A stretch of 11,143 nt of DNA from an uncultured Collinsella sp. Its GTDB lineage: Bacteria; Actinomycetota; Coriobacteriia; Coriobacteriales; Coriobacteriaceae. The notes beneath the pieces were generated by a model. That model did no database searches and was not told the origin of the DNA. It saw only the letters and a list, made by a program, of their open reading frames with translations. Shown piece by piece: positions 1-7,046 of the stretch (position 1 is its first letter; every line of letters begins with the position of its first letter). Both the position numbers and the translations under genes were made by a program. The stretch spans positions 1-11,143 of the forward strand of contig CABUAL010000029.1 in the NCBI GenBank assembly GCA_902489515.1, read 5' to 3'.

Positions 1-2515
1 CCGTCGCCACGATCGACACCAAACGGTTCTCGCGACTTGCAAGATCACGGTCGTCCTCGAGCTGCAGGTTCTCGCGCACCGTCTCGTCGACCACCGTGTG
101 AGTGATTGGAAGCATGCGGGCAAGCTCGGCCACGACCGGAGCCGTCGCGGTGGCCGTCGCGGCCATAACGACCGGGTCGCCCAGGGCTTTGAGGATATCG
201 GGCATGTCGAGATAGGCGCTGCGGTCGCCGCCCTTGGCAAGGCCAGCGTGGTGCGCCTCATCGATAACGACAAAACCGATGCGCCCCGAACGCGCAAAGC
301 GGTCGCGGTGAATGGACAGGAACTCGGGCGTCGTGAGCACGATGCCGGTACGGCCCGAAGCCAAGCCGGCAAACACGTCATCGCGCGCCGCCTCCACGGT
401 CTCGCCGGTCAGCACGCCAACGCCAATGCCAAGCGATGCCATCGTCGACGAGAGGTGATAGGCCTGGTCGGCAACAAGCGCACGCAGCGGATAGACAAAG
501 ATGCTCGCACGTCCGCGAAGCACCGCCTCACGCGCGGCATGTACATGGAAGATGAGCGACTTGCCGCGCCCCGTTCCCATAACGGCCAGAACACTTTGGT
601 GATCGGCCAAGGCATCGAGCGCCTCGACCTGTGCGCGGTGCGGCTGGTTCGATCCGATAAAGCCGTGAATGAGCGAGCGCGTGAGCTCGGTATAGGAAAG
701 CTGGGCAAGCGTCTCGCGCTTACGCGACTCCAGGCGCAGATCGGAGTCCGCCGGTTGTACGCCGCGGCGAAGCTCACATGCCGGATCGTCGATATTGGGT
801 GCCGTGGTATCGCGCACCAAGACATCTTTGATCATGAGCTTGGGCTTCACACGTCCCTGCCAATGCTCGGCAACGGCCTCGAACACCAAGTCGACGGCGC
901 TGTCGCAATTGATAAGCCTGTCGATCTGCGGTACGCGGAACATAATGGCCGGCACGCTCGCGGCGCCATCCGTCGCCACGAAGCGCATATGCTCGCCGGT
1001 CTTACCCACCACGGCGCGATCACACATCGTCACGCCCTCGGCAGCCAGCAGCGGCACCTTATTACCCTGGCCAAACGGCTCAAGACGGGAGATCTGCTCG
1101 ATGGTCTCAATATTCAGCTCGGAGAGGTCGACGGTGGCGGCAACCTCGTCGGTGTCCTCAAAGTCCTCGGCGGGAAGCTCGGACAACACGGCGGAAAGAC
1201 GTCGACGAAACTCATCGAGCTTAGATGCCTCGATGGTCACGCCCACCGCACCGGCATGCCCGCCGCGGCGAATCAGCAGGTCGGAGCAGCGCTCTACGGC
1301 CTCGAACAGGTTGACCTTGCCTACCGAGCGGCCCGACCCACGTGCAACGCCGTCCTCGATCGAGAAGAGCAGCGCCGGCACGTGATAGCGATTGGTCAGG
1401 CGGCTCGCCACGATGCCCTTGACGCCCTCGTGCCAGCCCTCGCCGCCCACGACGATTGCGCGCCCGCCGTCATAAGCCTCCTCGACCTTCGCCATGGCAT
1501 CGCGCGTGAGCTCCGCCTCGATCTCACGGCGCTGGCGGTTGATTTCCTCGAGCTCAGCCGCCAGCGCGCTTGCTTCGATGGGATTGCGGGCAAGCAGCAG
1601 GTCGAGCGCCAGCTTGGGATCGGCCATGCGGCCGGCAGCGTTTAAGCGGGGAATGAGCGAGAATGACAGGCCATCCGCCGTAATGCTCGAAAGGTCCGCC
1701 TTGGCAAGCGCGGCAAGCGCGATATAGCCGGGGCGAGCGGTTACGCGCATCTGCTGGATGCCCTCGGCAACCAGCGCGCGGTTCTCGGGCGTGAGCGGCA
1801 TCATGTCGGACACGGTGCCCAGCGCCGCGACCTCGATTAGCGAACGCCAATACGACGGCTTGCCCAGGCGCTCACCCAGGACTTGCACCAGCTTGAGCGC
1901 CACACCAGCACCGGCAAGCTCGCGCGAGGGGCCCTCGTCCTCGAGCTTGGGGTCGGTCAGGGGCACACCCTGCGGCACCTGGTCGGAGGGCTCGTGATGG
2001 TCCGTGACCACCAAATCGATCCCCAGGTCCTCCAAATAGGAAACCTCTTCCTTGGCGGCAATGCCGTTATCGACGGTCACGATCAGCTGGGGGCGAGCGA
2101 GCTCGTTAACGCGGTCGAGTGCCGCGCGCGAAAGACCGTAGCCCTCATCAAAGCGGTGCGGAATAAACGGCGTGACATCGGCGCCAAACGTGCGCAGCGC
2201 CTCGGTCAACAGGCAGGTCGACGTAATACCGTCAACGTCAAAATCGCCAAAGACTGCAATGTGCTCGTGGTTGCGAATAGCACGCTCGACGCGGTCGGCA
2301 ACGACCGACATGCCCGGGATAATGAGTGGGTCGGCCCAGTCGCGATCGAGCGAAGGCGTCAAAAACAATTGGCCCTCTTTGATGGAGTCAATGCCGTGCG
2401 CGACCATAATGCGCGCCACCAGCCCGGGAATGCCCAGACCAGCCGAAAGCTCCTTTTCGAGCTCGGGGTTTTGCTGAGCGACCGCCCAGCGATGCGTCGT
2501 CTTAAGCGATGACAT
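1..2515 (-). CDS. recJ: RecJ single-strand DNA exonuclease fused to a SF2 (RecQ-like) helicase domain; 3' end cut by window edge
   Basis: The reading frame is open from the ATG at 2515 to the window edge: 838 codons and no stop. RecJ degrades single-stranded DNA 5' to 3' in recombination and repair. All DHH-family motifs are visible: DFDVDG (91-96), TVDNG (147-151), TDHHEP (171-176), GAGV (202-205), GTVSDMMPL (233-241), then the DHHA1 domain with RRGGHAGAVG (416-425) and a probable OB-fold to ~590. Normal RecJ proteins end soon after this; here the frame runs on into a helicase: Walker A GTGRGKS (647-653), motif Ia YPLRAL (675-680), DEAH box VIDEAHHA (750-757) and ATATA (786-790). Helicase domain 2 would lie outside the window. 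Resembling RecQ is my inference from motif order; another SF2 subfamily is possible. A GTG in frame at 2560 is an alternative start. The long plus-strand frames here are antisense shadows. Confidence 0.93.
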   Translation of the reverse strand, partial: MSSLKTTHRWAVAQQNPELEKELSAGLGIPGLVARIMVAHGIDSIKEGQLFLTPSLDRDWADPLIIPGMSVVADRVERAIRNHEHIAVFGDFDVDGITSTCLLTEALRTFGADVTPFIPHRFDEGYGLSRAALDRVNELARPQLIVTVDNGIAAKEEVSYLEDLGIDLVVTDHHEPSDQVPQGVPLTDPKLEDEGPSRELAGAGVALKLVQVLGERLGKPSYWRSLIEVAALGTVSDMMPLTPENRALVAEGIQQMRVTARPGYIALAALAKADLSSITADGLSFSLIPRLNAAGRMADPKLALDLLLARNPIEASALAAELEEINRQRREIEAELTRDAMAKVEEAYDGGRAIVVGGEGWHEGVKGIVASRLTNRYHVPALLFSIEDGVARGSGRSVGKVNLFEAVERCSDLLIRRGGHAGAVGVTIEASKLDEFRRRLSAVLSELPAEDFEDTDEVAATVDLSELNIETIEQISRLEPFGQGNKVPLLAAEGVTMCDRAVVGKTGEHMRFVATDGAASVPAIMFRVPQIDRLINCDSAVDLVFEAVAEHWQGRVKPKLMIKDVLVRDTTAPNIDDPACELRRGVQPADSDLRLESRKRETLAQLSYTELTRSLIHGFIGSNQPHRAQVEALDALADHQSVLAVMGTGRGKSLIFHVHAAREAVLRGRASIFVYPLRALVADQAYHLSSTMASLGIGVGVLTGETVEAARDDVFAGLASGRTGIVLTTPEFLSIHRDRFARSGRIGFVVIDEAHHAGLAKGGDRSAYLDMPDILKALGDPVVMAATATATAPVVAELARMLPITHTVVDETVRENLQLEDDRDLASRENRLVSIVAT

Positions 2516-2524
2516 AGGCACCCA

Positions 2525-2605
2525 CCCCTGATAGGGGCAGGTCGCCGCGATACCTCTCACGGTTCATAGCGATGAGTCCTCTGTGTATGCCCGCTTCGGC
2601 AGGCA
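2525..2605 (-). promoter_or_regulatory. Structured leader of recJ with two hairpins, one covering the ribosome site
   Basis: Read on the minus strand, a 7-bp stem with a CGAA loop (2605-2588, one U-G wobble) is followed by a short hairpin CCCCT-ATC-AGGGG (2537-2525). The AGGGG arm lies 9 bases before the recJ ATG and is the only plausible Shine-Dalgarno sequence, so folding would hide it. The structure is seen directly; a role in limiting translation is inference, and a 5-bp stem is modest. Confidence 0.4.
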
Positions 2606-2623
2606 GATCTGTTGAACGGTTTT

Positions 2624-2629
2624 ATTATA
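2624..2629 (-). promoter_or_regulatory. -10 box of the recJ promoter
   Basis: A perfect TATAAT lies on the minus strand about 110 bases upstream of the recJ start. It sits between short inverted arms ACGGT/ACCGT (2616-2620 and 2629-2633), which could bind a regulator. No good -35 hexamer is visible at 16-18 bases; the GC-rich sequence further upstream contains a CCGCGG-TGCG-CCGCGG hairpin (2653-2668). Confidence 0.55.
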
Positions 2630-2789
2630 CCGTGCAGCGCGGACGCAAAACGCCGCGGTGCGCCGCGGTTTCGGCAAACGATGGCGGTAATGGCCTCGAA
2701 ATAATCGAGCGTTTCAGCCGCACGGACGCATACGAGCGTCTAGCATATCCATACAAACGAGTTCGCGGATAAAGGGAGTCACGGGACAT
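2630..2789. other. Divergent intergenic region between recJ and the BASS transporter
   Basis: I see no gene here. It contains a 10-base near-tandem repeat (CGCCGCGGTG then CGCCGCGGTT, 2651-2670), a small palindrome CTCGA-AATAA-TCGAG (2695-2709) that may be an operator, and AAGGGAG (2772-2778), the ribosome site of the transporter 11 bases before its ATG. No convincing plus-strand -35/-10 pair was found, so the transporter promoter is unplaced. Confidence 0.4.
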
Positions 2790-3788
2790 ATGAAGCAATG
2801 GGCTGGACTGGGAAAGTTCCTCGCGGGGCATATGCAGATCATCGTTCCGATTTGCGTGGCGCTCGGCGTGCTCTTTCCCCAGCAGATCGGCGTGCTCAAG
2901 CCCATTGTTCCCGCCCTCTTCGCCTTTATGACGTTTCAGGGCGCGCTCAGCAACACCTTCCACCAGGTAGCCGAGGTGTTCCGCCGTCCCCTGCACCTGA
3001 TTTTGGCACTGCTCGTCTCGGCGGCGCTTATTCCCATCGCGGCCTATGCCATGGGATCGTTATTCTTTGGCTCCAATCCCAACCTTGTCTGCGGCATCGT
3101 GCTCGAGTACAGCGTGCCCGTGGCCGTCACCGCTTTTATGTGGATCAGCATGTTCGGCGGCAACGGCCCGCTCGCGCTCACCATCATCCTGACGTCCTCG
3201 GTTATCTCCCCTGTGACGATTCCGCTCACGCTTAAGCTCTTGCTGGGTGCCACCGTCTCGATCGATGTGCCGAGCATGATGCAAGACATGGCCTTTATGA
3301 TCGCCATCCCCGCCGTGCTCGGCATCGTGATCAACGAGCTCACGCGTGGATGGGGACACGAGAAGCTCTCCCCCGTGCTCTCGCCCGCCTGCAAATTCAT
3401 GATGATGGGCGTTATCGCCTCCAACTCCACCGCCATGAGCGAGTACGTGCTGCACATGAACGCGGTGCGCTTGGAAGTCGCCCTCTTTATTTTGGTCTTC
3501 GCCATCAGTGGCTTTGTCGTCGGTTTTCTGGTCGCCCATGCGCTGCATCTGCCATATAGCGAGACGACCACCATGTGCTTTACCTGCGGCATGCGTAACA
3601 TCTCTTCGGGCGCCGTCATCGCCACGCAGTACTTTCCGGGCGAAGTCGTGTTTCCCGTCATGTGCGGAACGCTGTTTCAGCAGGTACTCGCCTCGCTTAT
3701 CGGGCATCTCTTTGAGCGTCTGACCGGCGAGGAGCGCGCCGCCCAGCGCAAGCGCGTCGAAGCCGGCCGCGACGCCATGGCACGCTAG
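2790..3788 (+). CDS. Bile acid:sodium symporter (BASS/SBF) family membrane transporter
   Basis: A 332-residue, very hydrophobic protein with about ten predicted membrane segments (roughly 15-30, 36-53, 68-92, 97-121, 127-152, 166-183, 199-215, 227-251, 259-281, 285-307), the usual BASS number and length. The stretch CGMRNISSGAVIATQYFP (266-283) resembles the unwound-helix motif that forms the sodium/substrate site in this family, and 102-120 (GIVLEYSVPVAVTAF) resembles the first repeat's crossover. Family members use the sodium gradient to move bile acids, pantoate, pyruvate, sulfonates and other organic anions; nothing here fixes the substrate. The tail after 310 is short, charged and cytoplasmic. 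It stands alone, with its own ribosome site, convergent with the DUF4931 gene downstream. Membership of another BART-superfamily branch cannot be excluded. Confidence 0.8.
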   Translation: MKQWAGLGKFLAGHMQIIVPICVALGVLFPQQIGVLKPIVPALFAFMTFQGALSNTFHQVAEVFRRPLHLILALLVSAALIPIAAYAMGSLFFGSNPNLVCGIVLEYSVPVAVTAFMWISMFGGNGPLALTIILTSSVISPVTIPLTLKLLLGATVSIDVPSMMQDMAFMIAIPAVLGIVINELTRGWGHEKLSPVLSPACKFMMMGVIASNSTAMSEYVLHMNAVRLEVALFILVFAISGFVVGFLVAHALHLPYSETTTMCFTCGMRNISSGAVIATQYFPGEVVFPVMCGTLFQQVLASLIGHLFERLTGEERAAQRKRVEAGRDAMAR

Positions 3789-3818
3789 ACTGTCCGCATT
3801 ACGCGGGTATTAGTCTTG

Positions 3819-4616
3819 CTATACGAGCGTTTCCAGATGCGTACGCAGGCGCTCAGCATCGATATCGAGCGTTGTCTCAGCATTGACCTGGGCCAAACGA
3901 TAGCCGACAAAGTAGGGCGAAACCACCCAACGCGGCAGCGCCTTGGCAATGGTCCGACCGCCCAGGTGATAGAAGAACAGGTTATACGACTCTGCGCGAC
4001 CACCGTGGTGCTCGTTCAGGATATAGCGCAGAGCTACCTGGATTGCATCGGCGAAGAGATCCGCCTCGGTTTGATCTCTCGTGTCATCGCTGGCGGCGAT
4101 TCCCTGCGGGGCTGAAACGTTGATCTCAAAGAACCCCATGATGGGTTCGGTTGAGATGTTGGCCGAGATCCTCCCCTGTTGCCAGACATTGATGCCTTCG
4201 AAATTGGCGGAAGCCAGCGAAGCATAGCCGTCTTCCTGCTCCAAACCCACAATCTGCATGTGCGGATGAACGAGGCTACCGCCCGAGAGCGGACCCTTGT
4301 TCTTGTACATGAGAACGCTTCGATACTGCTGTGAATCGATCATCTGCTGCCAGCAACCCAGGGCAAACCGCATCACATGGTGGAGTTCATCCGGCTCATA
4401 GGTCACCAGGTCGGCATCGTGATCGGCCGACTCGATCAGCACGGTTTGACGGGTGGCGCGCAGGGTCTTGAACTTATTCTCGAGCCAAATGCAATCGCCA
4501 TCACGGCGAATGATGTCGGTGAGCCCTTCTGTATCGCAAAAGGGGCACGCGGTGCCGGGACGACGGTTGTCGTCGGGCTTACCGTTCGCCTGCTGAACGT
4601 CAAATACCAGCGTCAC
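3819..4616 (-). CDS. GalT-like HIT-superfamily protein (DUF4931 type)
   Basis: A 265-residue protein related to galactose-1-phosphate uridylyltransferase. Near the N-terminus is a CPFC pair (24-27) typical of zinc sites in GalT relatives. The core motif YKNKGPLSGGSLVHPHMQ (104-121) matches the GalT active site F-x-N-x-G-x-x-x-G-x-S-x-x-HPHxQ; His119 would be the nucleotidylated histidine. YNLFFYH (211-217) fits the C-terminal half. It is shorter than true GalT (~350) and has diverged, so it probably transfers or hydrolyses a nucleotidyl group on an unidentified substrate; calling it DUF4931 is from memory of that family. The start is GTG at 4616: GGAGG (4629-4625) sits 8 bases before it, inside the end of cutC, and the cutC stop is only 3 bases upstream, so translation is probably coupled. 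No strong terminator follows. Confidence 0.78.
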   Translation of the reverse strand: MTLVFDVQQANGKPDDNRRPGTACPFCDTEGLTDIIRRDGDCIWLENKFKTLRATRQTVLIESADHDADLVTYEPDELHHVMRFALGCWQQMIDSQQYRSVLMYKNKGPLSGGSLVHPHMQIVGLEQEDGYASLASANFEGINVWQQGRISANISTEPIMGFFEINVSAPQGIAASDDTRDQTEADLFADAIQVALRYILNEHHGGRAESYNLFFYHLGGRTIAKALPRWVVSPYFVGYRLAQVNAETTLDIDAERLRTHLETLV

Positions 4617-4619
4617 GGG

Positions 4620-5297
4620 TTATACCTCCAGCGGCACAATCTTGGTGCCATGGAGCTCGGAGACGCCCAGTGCCGCCGCCACGGTATCGCGGTTGACCGT
4701 GGAAATGCCGCCGCCGGGAAGGATGGTCAAGCGGTCGCCCGCATACTCGATCAAGCGGGCCAGGTTTTCGAAGTTGTCCTCGATCGGCGTACCGGCAGCG
4801 CCACCATGCGTCAGGATGCGTGTGATGCCGCAGTCGGCGAGTATGTCAATCGCGTCGAGCTGAGCCTCGGGCGAGAGCTGATCAAACGCCATGTGGAAGG
4901 TGATGTCGATGGGCTCACGCTTGCATTCCTCGGTCGCGCAGCCCGCGGCCATCACGAGAGCGCCCAACGTAAGCTCGTCGAGCGCCCATCCGCCAGCGCA
5001 GGGCTTGCAGCTGCCAAAGACCAAGCCGTCAACGCCGGCGCTTACGGCAAGGCCCAGGTCCATCTCCATCATGCGCAGCTCGTCCTGGTTGTAATGAAAG
5101 TCACCGCCACGCGGGCGAATCATGCACATCACTCGCGCGTCATGCTCGTGAGCATAGCTGACTGTAGCGCTGATAACGCCGGCCGAAGGCGTGGTGCCAC
5201 CAACGGCAAGGTTATCGCACAGCTCGATGCGCTTTGCACCGGCATCGATAGCTGCCGGCACCCGCTCAAAGTTCTCGGCACAAAACTCATACAGCAT
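4620..5297 (-). CDS. cutC: CutC family protein
   Basis: A 225-residue TIM-barrel protein of the CutC family (usual length 220-250). Visible family motifs are AGAKRIELCDNLAVGGTTPS (19-38), MIRPRGGDFHYN (59-70), TFHMAFD (133-139), RILTHGGAAGT (160-170) and LPGGGIS (193-199). Bacterial CutC was first linked to copper tolerance in E. coli, but that phenotype has been questioned and its reaction is unknown; the barrel and RPRGGDF motif suggest an enzyme. I chose ATG 5297 because GGGGG (5309-5305) lies 7 bases upstream and family homology begins exactly there (MLYEFCAENFERV); an in-frame ATG at 5354 would add 19 unrelated residues. It heads a two-gene operon with the GalT-like gene. No clear promoter was found in 5298-5360. 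Confidence 0.9.
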   Translation of the reverse strand: MLYEFCAENFERVPAAIDAGAKRIELCDNLAVGGTTPSAGVISATVSYAHEHDARVMCMIRPRGGDFHYNQDELRMMEMDLGLAVSAGVDGLVFGSCKPCAGGWALDELTLGALVMAAGCATEECKREPIDITFHMAFDQLSPEAQLDAIDILADCGITRILTHGGAAGTPIEDNFENLARLIEYAGDRLTILPGGGISTVNRDTVAAALGVSELHGTKIVPLEV

Positions 5298-5358
5298 AGA
5301 TAGACCCCCAAAGACAGCAGATGTTTTCCGACGGGCATTGTCACACATCCCCATGAAG

Positions 5359-5421
5359 TTGCGGTGGAATAGGGACTCTTTTGGCCTCTGGAGCCCGTAT
5401 TCAGTCCCTATTTCACCGCAA
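5359..5421. repeat. 19-base inverted repeat (possible REP/mini-element)
   Basis: The left arm is TTGCGGTGGAATAGGGACT (5359-5377) and the right arm is AGTCCCTATTTCACCGCAA (5403-5421). Eighteen of 19 positions pair and the last is a G-T wobble; the loop is 25 bases. It lies upstream of cutC and directly beside the liv terminator without a poly-T of its own. Part of the arm (TGAAAYAGGGAC) recurs at 9047-9058, suggesting a dispersed element; this is inference. Confidence 0.8.
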
Positions 5422-5424
5422 ATA

Positions 5425-5461
5425 AAAAGGGGCGCTGACTGAGATAGTCAGCGCCCCTTTT
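5425..5461. terminator. Strong bidirectional intrinsic terminator ending the liv operon
   Basis: A perfect 16-base stem (AAAAGGGGCGCTGACT with AGTCAGCGCCCCTTTT) around the 5-base loop GAGAT, with a run of A on the left and T on the right. On the minus strand it begins 11 bases after the livF stop and finishes with TTTTT, so it should stop liv transcription and shield cutC. It is built to work on the plus strand too, though no plus gene nearby needs it. Confidence 0.93.
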
Positions 5462-5471
5462 GTTAGGTGGG

Positions 5472-6185
5472 TTAGCCTCCGAGGTAGGCTTTGCGGACGT
5501 TATCGTCGTGCAGGAGCTCTTGGCCGGTGCCGGTCATGGTGATCTTGCCGGTCTCGAGCACGTAACCGCGTGTGGCGATGGAAAGCGCCATCTGCGCGTT
5601 TTGCTCGACCAGAAGCACCGTGGTGCCGGCCTTGTGCAGGTCCTCGACAATCTGGAAGATCTGTTCGATCAGAATCGGTGCCAGACCCATGGAAGGTTCG
5701 TCGAGCATAAGCAGTTTGGGGTTACTCATAAGGGCGCGCCCCATAACGAGCATCTGCTGCTCGCCGCCTGAAAGGGTGCCGGCGACCTGGCGACGACGTT
5801 CCTTCAGGCGCGGGAACTGCTCGTAGACGCGCTCCAGGCCCGGAGCCACCGTGGACTTGGGCTGCGTATAGGCGCCCATCTCCAGGTTCTCCTCAACCGT
5901 CATCTGCAAAAAGGCGCGACGACCCTCGGGAACCTGAGCCAGGCCCTTACCAACCAGCTTATCAGCGGGCGTATGGGTAATGTCCTCGCCCATAAACTTG
6001 ATGGAACCGGTCTTGGAGCGAAGCAGGCCCGAAACGGTCTTGAGCGTTGTGGACTTGCCGGCACCGTTCGCACCGATCAGGGCCACGATCTCGCCCTCGT
6101 TGACGTTAAAGGAGATGTCCTTGATGGCGTGGATGGCGCCGTACCAGACGTTGATGTTGTAGACGGAAAGCATCGGCTCTGCCAT
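5472..6185 (-). CDS. livF: Branched-chain amino-acid ABC transporter ATP-binding protein LivF
   Basis: A 237-residue ATPase, the usual LivF length. Walker A GANGAGKST (38-46), the signature LSGGEQQ (138-144) and Walker B LLMLDEP (158-164) are intact. The VEQNA after Walker B, with glutamine where most ABC ATPases have the H-loop histidine, and the C-terminal VRKAYLGG are typical of LivF. It pairs with LivG on the cytoplasmic face of the LivH-LivM permease to power uptake. Its ATG directly follows the livG stop (TAA-ATG), and a GGGGGAG ribosome site lies in the livG tail. It is last in the operon, just before the terminator. Confidence 0.95.
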   Translation of the reverse strand: MAEPMLSVYNINVWYGAIHAIKDISFNVNEGEIVALIGANGAGKSTTLKTVSGLLRSKTGSIKFMGEDITHTPADKLVGKGLAQVPEGRRAFLQMTVEENLEMGAYTQPKSTVAPGLERVYEQFPRLKERRRQVAGTLSGGEQQMLVMGRALMSNPKLLMLDEPSMGLAPILIEQIFQIVEDLHKAGTTVLLVEQNAQMALSIATRGYVLETGKITMTGTGQELLHDDNVRKAYLGG

Positions 6186-7046
6186 TTAGTTCTCCCCCTT
6201 ATTCTGCTTGCCCAGATACGCCTCGATAACGGCATCGTTGTTCTGGATTTCCTCGGCCGTGCCCTTGGCGATGACCTTGCCAAAGTTAAGCACGCAGATA
6301 CCCTCGCAAATATTCATGACGAGCGACATGTCGTGCTCAATAAGCATGATGGCGATACCAAAGGTGTCGCGAATCTTAACGATGTTCTCCATGAGCTCGG
6401 CGGTCTCGGACGGGTTCATGCCTGCGGCAGGCTCGTCGAGCAGCAGCAGTTTGGGGTTGGTGGCAAGCGCGCGGACGATCTCCAGACGACGCTGAGCGCC
6501 GTAAGGCAGCGATCCGGCCTGCTCGTTTGCCAGATGCTCCATATCAAAGATGGACAGCAGCTCCATGGCGCGTTCGTGAGCAGCCTTCTCGTGCTTCCAG
6601 CACGTCGGCAGGCGCAGCACGCCCTCAAAACCGGAGTAGCGCTCCTGATTGTGCAGACCGACCTTGACGTTGTCCTCCACCGTCATGGTGTTGAACAGGC
6701 GAATGTTCTGGAATGTACGGGCAATACCCATGCGGTTGACCTGATAGACCGACTTGCCCGAGGTGTCCTCACCGTCGAGCAGGATGGTGCCGTGCGTGGG
6801 CTGATACACCTTGGTGAGCAGGTTAAAGACCGTGGTCTTACCGGCACCGTTGGGGCCGATCAGACCGGCGATCTCGGTCTTGCCGATAGTCAGGCTAAAG
6901 TCGTCGACTGCCTTAAGGCCACCGAACTCAATGCCCAGGTGGATGCACTCGAGTGCCGGGCGCTGACCCAGGTCGCGGTCGGGAACGATGGCGCCAGAAG
7001 GATACGGGACCATCTTGCCCTTGTTGAACTCAAATTTACTGGGCAT
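6186..7046 (-). CDS. livG: Branched-chain amino-acid ABC transporter ATP-binding protein LivG
   Basis: A 286-residue ATPase. Walker A GPNGAGKT (64-71), signature LPYGAQRRLEI (180-190, the divergent form normal for LivG), Walker B LLLLDEP (200-206) and H-loop His238 are present. About 30 residues precede the ATPase fold, a little longer than the E. coli protein. I chose ATG 7046 rather than the upstream ATG 7073 because AAGGAGGT (7062-7055) sits 8 bases before it. This start lies inside the last codons of livM (11-base overlap), so the two are probably translated together. It partners LivF. Confidence 0.94.
   Translation of the reverse strand: MPSKFEFNKGKMVPYPSGAIVPDRDLGQRPALECIHLGIEFGGLKAVDDFSLTIGKTEIAGLIGPNGAGKTTVFNLLTKVYQPTHGTILLDGEDTSGKSVYQVNRMGIARTFQNIRLFNTMTVEDNVKVGLHNQERYSGFEGVLRLPTCWKHEKAAHERAMELLSIFDMEHLANEQAGSLPYGAQRRLEIVRALATNPKLLLLDEPAAGMNPSETAELMENIVKIRDTFGIAIMLIEHDMSLVMNICEGICVLNFGKVIAKGTAEEIQNNDAVIEAYLGKQNKGEN

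Noticed and set aside
98..1645. 515-residue plus-strand open frame
   Set aside because: It is codon-aligned antisense to recJ, has no recognisable domain, and is rich in Arg/His/Gly/Ala as expected of the reverse of a GC-rich gene.
2572..2772. 66-residue plus-strand frame between recJ and the transporter
   Set aside because: No ribosome site, no recognisable sequence, and it covers the recJ promoter and leader.
3791..3809. Hairpin between the convergent transporter and GalT-like genes
   Set aside because: Only four good pairs plus wobbles and no T run on either strand; too weak to call a terminator.
4377..5303. 308-residue plus-strand open frame
   Set aside because: Antisense to cutC and the GalT-like gene; no ribosome site or domain.
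5298..5354. N-terminal extension of CutC from an upstream ATG
   Set aside because: The extra 19 residues match nothing in the family, and a GGGGG ribosome site points to ATG 5297.
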